DNA of 53,216 bases from contig JANQLZ010000010.1 of the NCBI GenBank assembly GCA_028280325.1, positions 1 to 53,216 of the forward strand, in the 5' to 3' direction. Positions 16,150 to 23,687 of this stretch are shown piece by piece (position 1 is the stretch's first letter; the number at the start of each line of letters is the position of its first letter). Origin of the DNA: Bacillota bacterium. GTDB taxonomy: Bacteria > Bacillota > UBA994 > PWPR01. The position numbers were made by a program, and so were the translations under genes. Under the pieces are notes generated by a model, which made no database searches, was not told where the DNA came from, and saw only the letters and a program-made list of their open reading frames with translations.

Positions 16150-17280
16150 ATGGCTAAGGTTATGATTTTACCCCTTCTTAAAATGTCTTCAGGGCATCAT
16201 CAGGTTGCAGATGTGGTTAAAGGCGAGCTGGCTGGCTACGGCCATCAGGTAGTAAAAATTGATTTACTTTCTGATTCCTGGCAGCTTTTAGAATCAAGCC
16301 TGACAAGTGCCTACCAACATACATTGAGTACATTTCCCCAGCTGTATGATTCAATATACAGGCGGATTGCCGGTCCAGAGAATTACAGTAAAATTAACTT
16401 TACGAACAGCCTAGGGACATTATTTATAAAGAGTCTGCAAGGTATAGTCGAGAGAGAGCAGCCTGATTTTATCATTTGCACCCATGGATTTCCCTCGTCT
16501 ATATTAGATAGATTAAAAAGAAATAACAAATGTTCCGTTCCGGTAGCTAATATCTATACCGATTTTTTTGTTAACAACTTTTGGGGTTGCAGCAATATTG
16601 AATATCACTTTGTCTCATCTCCAAAAATGAAGGAAAAGCTGTTACATCGAAACAAAAACCTCAAGGTGATAATAAGTGGTATTCCTGTGCATAAACAATA
16701 CCGAAGTACAATGCCTATAGCCAGCCCTCGGGATCACAATATTCTGATAACAGGGGGCAGCAGTGGGCTGGGATCCATAAAAAAATTGATCAGAAATTTA
16801 AACCCGAAGGGTGATTTCAATTATTATATTTTATGCGGTACTAACAACAGGCTTCACCAGAGACTGCTGAGAATGAACTGCAGCAATTTAATTCCTTTAT
16901 CTTACATCAATAATAAGGAAGAGATCTGCAAATTATATGATAGATCCAGCTTAATCATTGGTAAGCCGGGTGGGGTAACAATCTCGGAATGTTTACATCG
17001 CAGGAGAACTTACTATGTTCATCAGTGTCTGCCAGGACAGGAGTTTTACAATCTGCAGTACCTGGAAGAAATGGGATTAGTTATTAATGGCAGCACGGAT
17101 GCTTTAGATGAAGTCCAGTTAGGTCGTATTGTTAATAATCAGCAGGCGATTGGTCAGTTACGCAGTAATATTGAAAACTACATCACCGCCTTAAGTCCGG
17201 GGATAGGTGCACTGGTCAATGAAATATTGACAGCCAGGCAAACTTCACAAACAGCAGGAGGTAGTGGTTACTATGAATAA
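16150..17280 (+). CDS. MGDG-synthase/UgtP-type glycosyltransferase
   Basis: A 376-residue GT28-like enzyme. The N-terminal half has the MGDG-synthase layout (SSGHHQVADVVKGEL at about 13-27; ICTHGFPSSILDRL; IYTDFFVNNFW). The C-terminal half carries the nucleotide-sugar site (ILITGGSSGLGSIKKLI and IGKPGGVTISECL). Relatives move glucose or galactose from a UDP-sugar to diacylglycerol at the inner face of the membrane, making glycolipids and lipoteichoic acid anchors. Lipid II synthesis (MurG) is unlikely because the N-terminal motif is of MGDG type. An AGGAG site precedes the ATG. The stop overlaps the next gene by 8 bases, implying a linked role in lipid metabolism. Confidence 0.82.
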   Translation: MAKVMILPLLKMSSGHHQVADVVKGELAGYGHQVVKIDLLSDSWQLLESSLTSAYQHTLSTFPQLYDSIYRRIAGPENYSKINFTNSLGTLFIKSLQGIVEREQPDFIICTHGFPSSILDRLKRNNKCSVPVANIYTDFFVNNFWGCSNIEYHFVSSPKMKEKLLHRNKNLKVIISGIPVHKQYRSTMPIASPRDHNILITGGSSGLGSIKKLIRNLNPKGDFNYYILCGTNNRLHQRLLRMNCSNLIPLSYINNKEEICKLYDRSSLIIGKPGGVTISECLHRRRTYYVHQCLPGQEFYNLQYLEEMGLVINGSTDALDEVQLGRIVNNQQAIGQLRSNIENYITALSPGIGALVNEILTARQTSQTAGGSGYYE

Positions 17281-18058
17281 AATCGGTTTGTCACTAGGCG
17301 GAGGTTCTTTGCGGGGAGTAGCCCATATTGGGGTAATTAAAGAACTGGAGAACAGAAACATACCAATATCTTATATTGCTGGGACAAGCAGCGGGGCTTT
17401 AATCGGGGGCTTATATGCCAGTGGGATGACTCCAGACCAGATGATTGAACTGTTTCAGGGAATAGACTGGGGGAAATATATCGATATCAGATTCCCGAAA
17501 TTTGCTTTGCTCAAAGGAAAAAGAATATATCAGGATTTGGTGATGTTGACCGGGGGCAAGCATTTTAAGGATTTGAGCATTCCTTTTTCTGCGATATGCA
17601 TTGATTTGACTGAAGGCCATCTGAAGGTGGTTAATGAGGGAGAAGTGGCCAAAGCCATTAGAGCAAGCATTGCGATTCCAGGGATTTTTCATCCTGTAAA
17701 ATATGGTGACAATATACTGGTTGATGGTTATATCCTAAACAACAACCCTGCTGACATTGTTAAAATGATGGGTGCCGACTACGTTATCGCTTCAGAGGTC
17801 AAAGGAGTGATTGATAAGGTTCCGGTCAAGGGAGTGATTACCAGCCTGCAGAAATACATGAACATTGCCAGTGTCTATCAAACCTACAGCCAATTAGAAA
17901 AAAATGCTGATTTAATTATCAAGATAGATTGTGAAAAATATGGAAAGCTGACCTGGAAAACTTTTAGCAGCCTCGGCAGATATATTGAGGAAGGATTAAC
18001 CCAGACTGCCAAAGCAATAGCTACCTTGGAAGATGAGCTTAAACTGTCGGTATCTTAG
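17273..18058 (+). CDS. Patatin-like phospholipase (RssA/YlbK type)
   Basis: A 261-residue patatin-fold hydrolase. The oxyanion-hole loop GGGSLRGVAHIGV (residues 9-21), nucleophile elbow GTSSG with S39, and the second catalytic residue D151 in VDGYILNNNP are all present; the residue after DG is Tyr where Gly or Ala is more usual. No signal peptide is seen, so it acts in the cytoplasm or on the inner membrane face, releasing fatty acids from lipids. I chose ATG 17273, 10 bases after AGGAGGT; the in-frame GTG at 17264 sits against that site. The 8-base overlap (ATGAATAA) with the glycosyltransferase points to translational coupling. Confidence 0.88.
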   Translation: MNKIGLSLGGGSLRGVAHIGVIKELENRNIPISYIAGTSSGALIGGLYASGMTPDQMIELFQGIDWGKYIDIRFPKFALLKGKRIYQDLVMLTGGKHFKDLSIPFSAICIDLTEGHLKVVNEGEVAKAIRASIAIPGIFHPVKYGDNILVDGYILNNNPADIVKMMGADYVIASEVKGVIDKVPVKGVITSLQKYMNIASVYQTYSQLEKNADLIIKIDCEKYGKLTWKTFSSLGRYIEEGLTQTAKAIATLEDELKLSVS

Positions 18059-18180
18059 CAATTTATGGCCAGTAACACGTAACATTACTGACCAGCTGGA
18101 GATACAGACCCGGGATGTCAAAAAAGCATATTAAACTGCATATACTATTGGTAAAGGTAGATACTGATAATCGCTTTAGC

Positions 18181-18417
18181 TTATTTACTGTCAGTTTCTA
18201 TTAAAAGAATAATCCTGTTCAACAGCCTTTCCGGGGTGTTTTCAACAAGCAACCGGCCATGGTAGTCTACAATGTATTTTGAAAAGCATTCGCCGCATTC
18301 AGCTAAACACCTGGCTATTCTCAGTTCAAAGTCTGGATAGTTTTTTTCTTTCAGAATGTTAAAAACCACATAAGATCCTTGGTGGAGATTCTGCTCGCAA
18401 AATGTTATCTTTTTCAT
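18181..18417 (-). CDS. DUF1450 (YuzB-like) small cysteine protein
   Basis: A 78-residue cytoplasmic protein of the DUF1450 family. It has the family's N-terminal FCEQNLHQGS segment and a CLAECGECF motif, giving four cysteines arranged like a thioredoxin-fold 2Fe-2S protein; cluster binding is a guess from spacing. The function is unknown. It is convergent with the patatin gene and divergent from the beta-propeller gene, and has no partner of its own. Confidence 0.75.
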   Translation of the reverse strand: MKKITFCEQNLHQGSYVVFNILKEKNYPDFELRIARCLAECGECFSKYIVDYHGRLLVENTPERLLNRIILLIETDSK

Positions 18418-18447
18418 TTACCTGATCCTTCTCTAAGCGCTATGATA

Positions 18448-18461
18448 TAATGATATCATTA
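18448..18461. promoter_or_regulatory. Perfect 14-bp palindrome between divergent genes
   Basis: TAATGATATCATTA is a perfect dyad that overlaps a TATAAT (18446-18451) reading toward the beta-propeller gene at 18488. Placed on a -10 box, it could be an operator for a dimeric repressor. No cognate regulator is visible nearby. Confidence 0.4.
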
Positions 18462-18487
18462 AAATATAAAAAAGTGGAGGACCTGGA

Positions 18488-19399
18488 ATGGCTGAATACT
18501 TAGTTGTCTTGAATAAAGATGAAAACACAGTTTCTTTTATTGATCCCCGTCGTGGCAACACGGTAGAAAAGATTGCTGTAGACGTCAATCCTCATGAAGT
18601 TGATTTGTCAGCTGATGGAAAAACTGCTTATGTCACTAACGCTGGTGGTAATACTGTTTCAGTTATCGATACAGCTAAAATGAGGGAAGTAAAGAGAATA
18701 TCCCATCCAGAATTCAGATTTCCTCATGGTGTCGGGGTTTCAGCAGATGGCCAATCATTGTTTATAGCTTCAACTTATGCTAATAAAATATTCATTATTA
18801 ACACCGAAACCTTAGAAATTAGAAAAATTATTCCTACTCTTCAGCAAAAGGCTCATATGATTTACTTCTCTCCAGATAAAAAAGATATCTATGTGCCAAA
18901 TATCGGCTCGAATAACATTACCCTGTTTGATGCTGTAACTGAACAGATAGTGACCCATTTTCCAGTAGGCTCCGGCCCGGAAGGGGTGGCCGTAAATCCA
19001 GCCAACTCACTGCTATATGTAGCAAACCAGCATGATAATAATGTATACATAATCAATACAGGTCGTTTTGACCTGAAAAAAACAATTAAAGTTGGCACCT
19101 TACCCATCAGATTAATTTTTAGCCCTGACGGTCAGTACGTTTTTATACCTAATCGTGAATCTGGGAATCTCTCTATTATAGATACAGCTGTTGAAAAAGA
19201 GATAAAGCGGATAAGAGTTGGGGTGTGGCCAGGAGGAACGGTGTTTAACCCAGCGGGAACATTGGCTTATGTGGCCAACAATAAGACTAATGATATATCA
19301 GTCATTGATGTCAGTGATTTGAAAGAGATCGGCAGGATTGAGGCTGGGATTCATCCCGATGGCATCATTTATTTAGATCAGGAAAGTCAGAGGAGGTAA
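18488..19399 (+). CDS. YncE-like seven-bladed beta-propeller protein
   Basis: 303 residues made almost entirely of about seven repeats of roughly 42 residues with the pattern 'YVTNAGGNTVSVIDT ... I.VG..P.G....PDG', i.e. YVTN/YNCE beta-propeller repeats. There is no signal peptide or lipobox, so unlike many relatives it appears cytoplasmic. Propellers of this class are usually binding platforms; no catalytic residues can be assigned. It has a GTGGAGG site, and the downstream gene begins 5 bases after its stop, so they are probably co-expressed. Confidence 0.82.
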   Translation: MAEYLVVLNKDENTVSFIDPRRGNTVEKIAVDVNPHEVDLSADGKTAYVTNAGGNTVSVIDTAKMREVKRISHPEFRFPHGVGVSADGQSLFIASTYANKIFIINTETLEIRKIIPTLQQKAHMIYFSPDKKDIYVPNIGSNNITLFDAVTEQIVTHFPVGSGPEGVAVNPANSLLYVANQHDNNVYIINTGRFDLKKTIKVGTLPIRLIFSPDGQYVFIPNRESGNLSIIDTAVEKEIKRIRVGVWPGGTVFNPAGTLAYVANNKTNDISVIDVSDLKEIGRIEAGIHPDGIIYLDQESQRR

Positions 19400-19404
19400 T
19401 GAGG

Positions 19405-19872
19405 ATGCATAAAATGAGAAGATCTGATCGACAGATGGCGGAGCACGAGATTTATGAATTATTGGAAAGTTCTGATATTATTAGAATTGGAGTAATAGCT
19501 GAAGAAAAACCCTATATTGTCCCGGTAAATTTTATCTGCCTCAATGATGTGATTTATTTTCACAGTGCCAAAGCAGGTAGAAAAGTAACAGCGTTAGAGG
19601 AAGTTCGGGAGGTATGCTTTGAAGTGGATGAGTTAATTGCTATCAAACATGAAGACAAAGCCTGTAAATTTTCCTGTTACTACAAAAGTATAATCGGTTA
19701 TGGTCAGCCATTTTCAGTTGACGGCCCTGAGAAAGCAGATATCCTGAATAGTTTGACCCAAAAGTACACTACCAAGAAATTTGAACCAGTATCAGCTGGT
19801 GATGCTCAGCATGTTGTCGTTTACGGTATTAAAATTACTTCCGTCTGTGGAAAGAAGAATATACCGCATTAA
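19405..19872 (+). CDS. Pyridoxamine 5'-phosphate oxidase-like FMN-binding protein
   Basis: A 155-residue split-barrel flavoprotein of the NimA/PNPOx-like type: MRRSDRQM...EIYELLESSDIIRIGVIAEEKPYIVPVNFICLNDVIYFHSAKAGRKV is the standard first half (R, D near the start; PYIVPVNF; YFHSAKAGRK for FMN phosphate binding). Relatives reduce nitro or other small compounds, or bind haem or flavin; the substrate here is unknown. I chose ATG 19405, 7 bases after AGGAGGT. The ATG at 19399 lies too close to that site, and a third ATG at 19414 is possible. It is coupled to the propeller gene. Confidence 0.85.
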   Translation: MHKMRRSDRQMAEHEIYELLESSDIIRIGVIAEEKPYIVPVNFICLNDVIYFHSAKAGRKVTALEEVREVCFEVDELIAIKHEDKACKFSCYYKSIIGYGQPFSVDGPEKADILNSLTQKYTTKKFEPVSAGDAQHVVVYGIKITSVCGKKNIPH

Positions 19873-19935
19873 ATAGAGCAGGATTATAATTATTTTTAGC
19901 GAATTACCCATTAATAAAAGATAGGGGGAAAAAAT

Positions 19936-20688
19936 ATGAGATCTATAGCTGTCGATCCAAACTCTCGAGAGAATTTTATGTTAGCCTATCGTTTAATTGA
20001 TATTTTAGTGAAAAGACATCATTTAAATGATAGGCTACACGTTTTGGGGTATATTAATAAAACTAAGGGGTACTATACAATATATTTAACCCAAGACCCG
20101 GCGAGTCCTTTGAGCTCAGCTTTTGGTTACTTCAATATATCTTTGGGCAATTTCCGCTCTACAACTGATTCAGAAGTATATTATTACTTTAATGAGTTCA
20201 GGGATGGAAAAACCGAAGAGGATATTGCCAAAAAGATTGAGCATATGATTGGGCTTCCGATCAATAAACAGGATGATAGTCAGAACGCTTCTCAAGATGA
20301 CCTGTATGTAATATGTGTTAGTGTATTATCATCAATTATTCAATCGATGGCCGATTGCGAGACTGGATTTGCTATAGAAAACGAGATTTGCCCTTATTTA
20401 GGCCCTTACAGTCGGGTACCTGATAACAATTTATGGCATGAGTTAGTGCATACAGTAGACCGGCACGGGCATGTGATCAAGGAGAGATGCACGTATGACT
20501 ATTTTGCGATTGGCACCGGGGTGCCTTCCGGTCCGGTGTATCGATCATGGGGATTTATAGCTAATGATGGCAAGGTTTACGGGCGTAATAAAGATCCTTT
20601 AGATCTTATCTCCAGTTACAATGCCGGCCATAGTTTTGATCAGATCGCTAAACAGGTTGTCAGTTATCTGGAACAGTATAAAGATTAA
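19936..20688 (+). CDS. Protein of unknown function (250 aa)
   Basis: I do not recognise this family. It is soluble, without signal peptide or membrane segments, and slightly acidic. It has a helical N-terminus (RENFMLAYRLIDILVKRHH), a central stretch rich in aromatic residues (EVYYYFNEFRDGKTEEDIAKKIEHM), and a C-terminal part with an unusual run YDYFAIGTGVPSGPVYRSW followed by FIANDGKVYGR and a final helix with DQIAKQVVSYLEQYK. Only two or three cysteines are present and no metal-binding cluster. A GGGGGAAA site precedes the ATG, so it is probably a real gene. A terminator-like hairpin follows. Confidence 0.65.
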   Translation: MRSIAVDPNSRENFMLAYRLIDILVKRHHLNDRLHVLGYINKTKGYYTIYLTQDPASPLSSAFGYFNISLGNFRSTTDSEVYYYFNEFRDGKTEEDIAKKIEHMIGLPINKQDDSQNASQDDLYVICVSVLSSIIQSMADCETGFAIENEICPYLGPYSRVPDNNLWHELVHTVDRHGHVIKERCTYDYFAIGTGVPSGPVYRSWGFIANDGKVYGRNKDPLDLISSYNAGHSFDQIAKQVVSYLEQYKD

Positions 20689-20756
20689 GTTTAGATAAAT
20701 TAAATATAAAGAAACAGATAAGTTTAAAAGCAGCTGTAGCCCAAAAAAGCAATAGT

Positions 20757-20782
20757 AACCTGGCGTGTACGTCAGGTTTTTG
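20757..20782 (+). terminator. Intrinsic terminator between the unknown gene and aroF
   Basis: AACCTG (20757-20762) pairs with CAGGTT (20773-20778), followed by TTTT. It is only 29 bases upstream of the DAHP synthase start, so it may end the previous transcript or serve as an attenuator for aroF. Confidence 0.6.
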
Positions 20783-20810
20783 TAACGCCAGAAAGATAGG
20801 AGAAATACCT

Positions 20811-21827
20811 GTGATCGTAGTAATGAGCCTTGATGCAAAAGAACAGGACATAACAGCAGTCTCTCAAAAACTTCTTCAAGCCGGTATGCTGTACCAAAAG
20901 GCAAAAAGTGGCGACAGAGTTTTGTTTAATGTTGCCTCGGAACCGGAGCTTGTGCGAGGATTGTCATTGGAGTCATTCAGTGGGGTAGAGCAGGTTGTTG
21001 CCACCTGGGCTACCCTGCCTCTGGTCAGCAGAAAACAGGGTAGGGTCAATACCGTGGTTCAAGTTGAAGATATTAGTATCGGTGATGGTAATATTAGTAT
21101 AATTGCTGGCCCCTGCGCAGTTGAGAGTGAAGAGCAAATTGTCCAAATCGCTCATCATGTAAAGTCGGCAGGGGCAAATATGCTGCGTGGTGGAGCCTTT
21201 AAGCCACGTACTTCTCCTTACAGCTTTCAGGGCTTGGGAAAGATGGGGCTGTGTTTTCTTAAAAAAGCCAAGGAACTGACTGGAATGCCGATTGTGACTG
21301 AGGTGGTTGCCATAGAACAACTTGATCTGGTCTGCCAATACGCTGATATGCTGCAAGTTGGTTCCCGTAATATGCACAATTACGCCCTGTTAAAGGCGGT
21401 AGGAGAACAGAGAAAAACCCCTGTACTGCTGAAAAGGGGTATGAGTTCAACGATAGATGAATGGCTCAGTGCAGCTGAGTATATTGTAAGTAGCGGAAAT
21501 AGCAATGTGGTATTATGTGAAAGAGGTATCAGAACGTTCGCAAAAAAAACCAGATACACGCTGGACCTGTCAGCGGTACCGGTAGTTAAAGCCAGAAGCC
21601 ATCTTCCGGTCATAGTTGATCCCAGCCATGCCACCGGTCACTGGCGTTTAGTTGAGCCCATGGCTTTAGCTGCTGTAGCTGCCGGAGCTGATGGGCTGAT
21701 GATTGAAGTACACCCCAAACCTGAGGCAGCCCTGTCTGACGGAAATCAGTCGCTTAATCCAAAAAACTTTAATCAGCTAATGGACAAGCTTAAAAAACTG
21801 GCTCAGGCCTTAGAAAAGGAACAATAA
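20811..21827 (+). CDS. aroF: 3-deoxy-7-phosphoheptulonate (DAHP) synthase, type I-beta
   Basis: Condenses PEP and erythrose 4-phosphate, the first step of aromatic amino acid synthesis. 338 residues: an N-terminal ferredoxin-like regulatory domain (about 1-70), then a TIM barrel with the conserved IIAGPCAVES, LRGGAFKPRTSPYSFQG, EVVAIEQ, MLQVGSRNMHN, LLKRGMSST, CERGIRTF and IVDPSHATGH. Metal ligands (Cys in GPC, His in DPSHATGH, Glu in MIEVHPKP) are present. The N-terminal domain is what gives feedback control in this subclass. I chose GTG 20811, 7 bases after AGGAGA; the in-frame ATG at 20823 lacks a site. Confidence 0.95.
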   Translation: MIVVMSLDAKEQDITAVSQKLLQAGMLYQKAKSGDRVLFNVASEPELVRGLSLESFSGVEQVVATWATLPLVSRKQGRVNTVVQVEDISIGDGNISIIAGPCAVESEEQIVQIAHHVKSAGANMLRGGAFKPRTSPYSFQGLGKMGLCFLKKAKELTGMPIVTEVVAIEQLDLVCQYADMLQVGSRNMHNYALLKAVGEQRKTPVLLKRGMSSTIDEWLSAAEYIVSSGNSNVVLCERGIRTFAKKTRYTLDLSAVPVVKARSHLPVIVDPSHATGHWRLVEPMALAAVAAGADGLMIEVHPKPEAALSDGNQSLNPKNFNQLMDKLKKLAQALEKEQ

Positions 21828-21829
21828 TA

Positions 21830-22075
21830 ATGTGCATTGAATGGAATGAAAAGCTGTGTGTTGCTTGTGGGAGATGTATTGTAGCTTGTGTAGAGCAAAA
21901 TAACAGCTGTTTTTGCGAATTTGAGGCCCTGACTGCAGGAGATACCCTGTTTCGCTGGCAATGTCAGAAAGACAGAGTAACGGCGGATAGTTTACCCTTG
22001 CACAATGCCCTGGAAAGCTGTAGCTTGAAGTGTACAGAAGCCTGCCCGTTAGGAGCTCTGAATAAGAAAGAATAG
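21830..22075 (+). CDS. Small ferredoxin-like 4Fe-4S protein
   Basis: 81 residues with 11 cysteines. The first cluster motif is canonical (C10-x2-C13-x2-C16-x3-C20). The second is atypical: C64-x3-C68-x3-C72-P, probably completed by C45 in RWQC. That spacing resembles the B-subunit Fe-S proteins of membrane oxidoreductases more than a classic 2[4Fe-4S] ferredoxin. It starts 2 bases after aroF with AAAGGA inside the aroF end, so the two are co-transcribed. The electron partner is unknown. Confidence 0.8.
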   Translation: MCIEWNEKLCVACGRCIVACVEQNNSCFCEFEALTAGDTLFRWQCQKDRVTADSLPLHNALESCSLKCTEACPLGALNKKE

Positions 22076-22161
22076 TATTTTTAATCTTTAAGCTTAAAAC
22101 ACCTTGTCTTTGCATATATATTAGTACAAATTCATTGCAAATGGCAGGAGGGTTATGATAA

Positions 22162-23601
22162 ATGAGCAATTCTTATGGGTCAGACTATATTTTATCAACT
22201 TTGGATAAGTACAATATAGTAATTTATGATGTTGAGAATGCAAATGCAAATAAAAAGCTACTTGTTTTAGATAGTAATAAAGGTAAAGTTCTGTTACAAA
22301 GGTACTATGGAACGAGCAAACAGCTATGGCTAGCCTATAATGTTTTTAAAACACTGGTTGGCAATGACGTGCTCAAGGTTACTGATTGGTACATAACCAG
22401 CGACGGCGCTCCGTTTGTTGAAACAGAAAATAAGCTCTATTATTTAACAAAATTTCATGATACTAAACTGAATGCGGATAATATTTTTATTGAGCATGCT
22501 GTGTTTTTGGCTAAATGGCACTACCTGAGCAGAGAAATAGTCTATGCCAGAGATTTTGCAGACAGCCTGGCTCCGCCCAGGTCGTTGCTTAAACAGATTA
22601 AAGCCTCTAAATTGAGTGGAATTCCCGGAGAGCTGCGCAAAAGAGTGTTGAAAAGTTTGCTGGGGGTGGATATTGATTTTACTCCTGAAAGGTGTCTGAC
22701 AATTACTCTCCCCAGGTTTAAAACTCAGCGGTTGATAATTGCAGGCAACAGTACTTTGTTCCAACCCTGGCAGCAACTTTTTCTGTGGAACTGGCAGGTT
22801 ATCGATCTGGCCAAGCTGATGTGTATATTTAAGTACAACAAACTTGAAATCATCAGAGAAGCGCTGGATAAGTACAATCAATTAAATCCTTTGACCGAAG
22901 AAGAATGGAAAGTGCTGCCCTCAATAGTAATGTGGCAATTATGTTTAGTATCAGACTATGATAAAGTGGCTGAAAGCTATGATGATCTTTACAATATCAT
23001 CTGTCAAATTGTAGAGGAGAAAGGAATCCCCATAAGCTATAAAATATCACTGCCTGTCGGTGAAGAAAGCGCCTTGGACGAAGAGCTGGAAGAGTATGAA
23101 GAGAATGACGTAGCAGGGGAGCCTGACAAGCCGCCTGTAGCGGCAGAAAAGGTGAACATCATAGTCATTGATCCCGTAGTGGCCAGAGTACAACAGGAAA
23201 ATATCAGGCAGGAGGCAGATGCAGCTAAACAGGAAGAGGGTCCAGTGGAGCCCGAGAAGTTGATCGTCGAACCGGTGGAGCAGCCCGTTGAGCAGGCAGT
23301 AGAAGCAGATGCTGAATCTCAGTCATATAATCCTCAGCCAGAAAGTATTCAAGAGGAAGCTGATACAACTGCAGATTCTGCTCCTGAACAGGAGCCAGAT
23401 ACAGCAGAGCCAGTAGAAGATGATCTTAATGAGCAAAGTGATAATCAGACAGATCAGCTTAATATTTCTGCCTCACAGGATCACGAAATCGAGAAAATAG
23501 AGTCTGAAAATGAGGATGAGCCGTGCCAGGAAACATCAGAAAAAGTACAGCTGACTCAGTTGGTCTGGAAACCGTTTCCGCAGTCTCCATGGGAAAAGTA
23601 G
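22162..23601 (+). CDS. Degenerate CotS-like kinase with long acidic tail
   Basis: 479 residues. The first ~290 follow the outline of CotS-family spore-coat kinases: an N-lobe with KKLLVLDSNKGKVLLQRYYG, the linker LYYLTKFHDTKLNADNIFIEHAVFLAKWHYLSRE, and a helical C-lobe. The catalytic HGDxHPxN loop is absent; its place is taken by TITLPRFKTQRLIIAG, and only IDLAKLM recalls the metal-binding region. This suggests a pseudokinase or coat scaffold. Residues ~310-465 are a low-complexity tail rich in Glu, Pro, Gln and Val, probably disordered. AGGAGGG precedes the ATG. The CotS link is weak and comes from general sequence pattern; the protein may be only distantly related. Confidence 0.5.
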   Translation: MSNSYGSDYILSTLDKYNIVIYDVENANANKKLLVLDSNKGKVLLQRYYGTSKQLWLAYNVFKTLVGNDVLKVTDWYITSDGAPFVETENKLYYLTKFHDTKLNADNIFIEHAVFLAKWHYLSREIVYARDFADSLAPPRSLLKQIKASKLSGIPGELRKRVLKSLLGVDIDFTPERCLTITLPRFKTQRLIIAGNSTLFQPWQQLFLWNWQVIDLAKLMCIFKYNKLEIIREALDKYNQLNPLTEEEWKVLPSIVMWQLCLVSDYDKVAESYDDLYNIICQIVEEKGIPISYKISLPVGEESALDEELEEYEENDVAGEPDKPPVAAEKVNIIVIDPVVARVQQENIRQEADAAKQEEGPVEPEKLIVEPVEQPVEQAVEADAESQSYNPQPESIQEEADTTADSAPEQEPDTAEPVEDDLNEQSDNQTDQLNISASQDHEIEKIESENEDEPCQETSEKVQLTQLVWKPFPQSPWEK

Positions 23602-23687
23602 TTTAACTGAAGTTAATTTGAGTTAATGGCAGGAAATTGAGCCGGGTGAGAGAATAGACAATAGAATAATAACTAAGGAGGGCTTTA

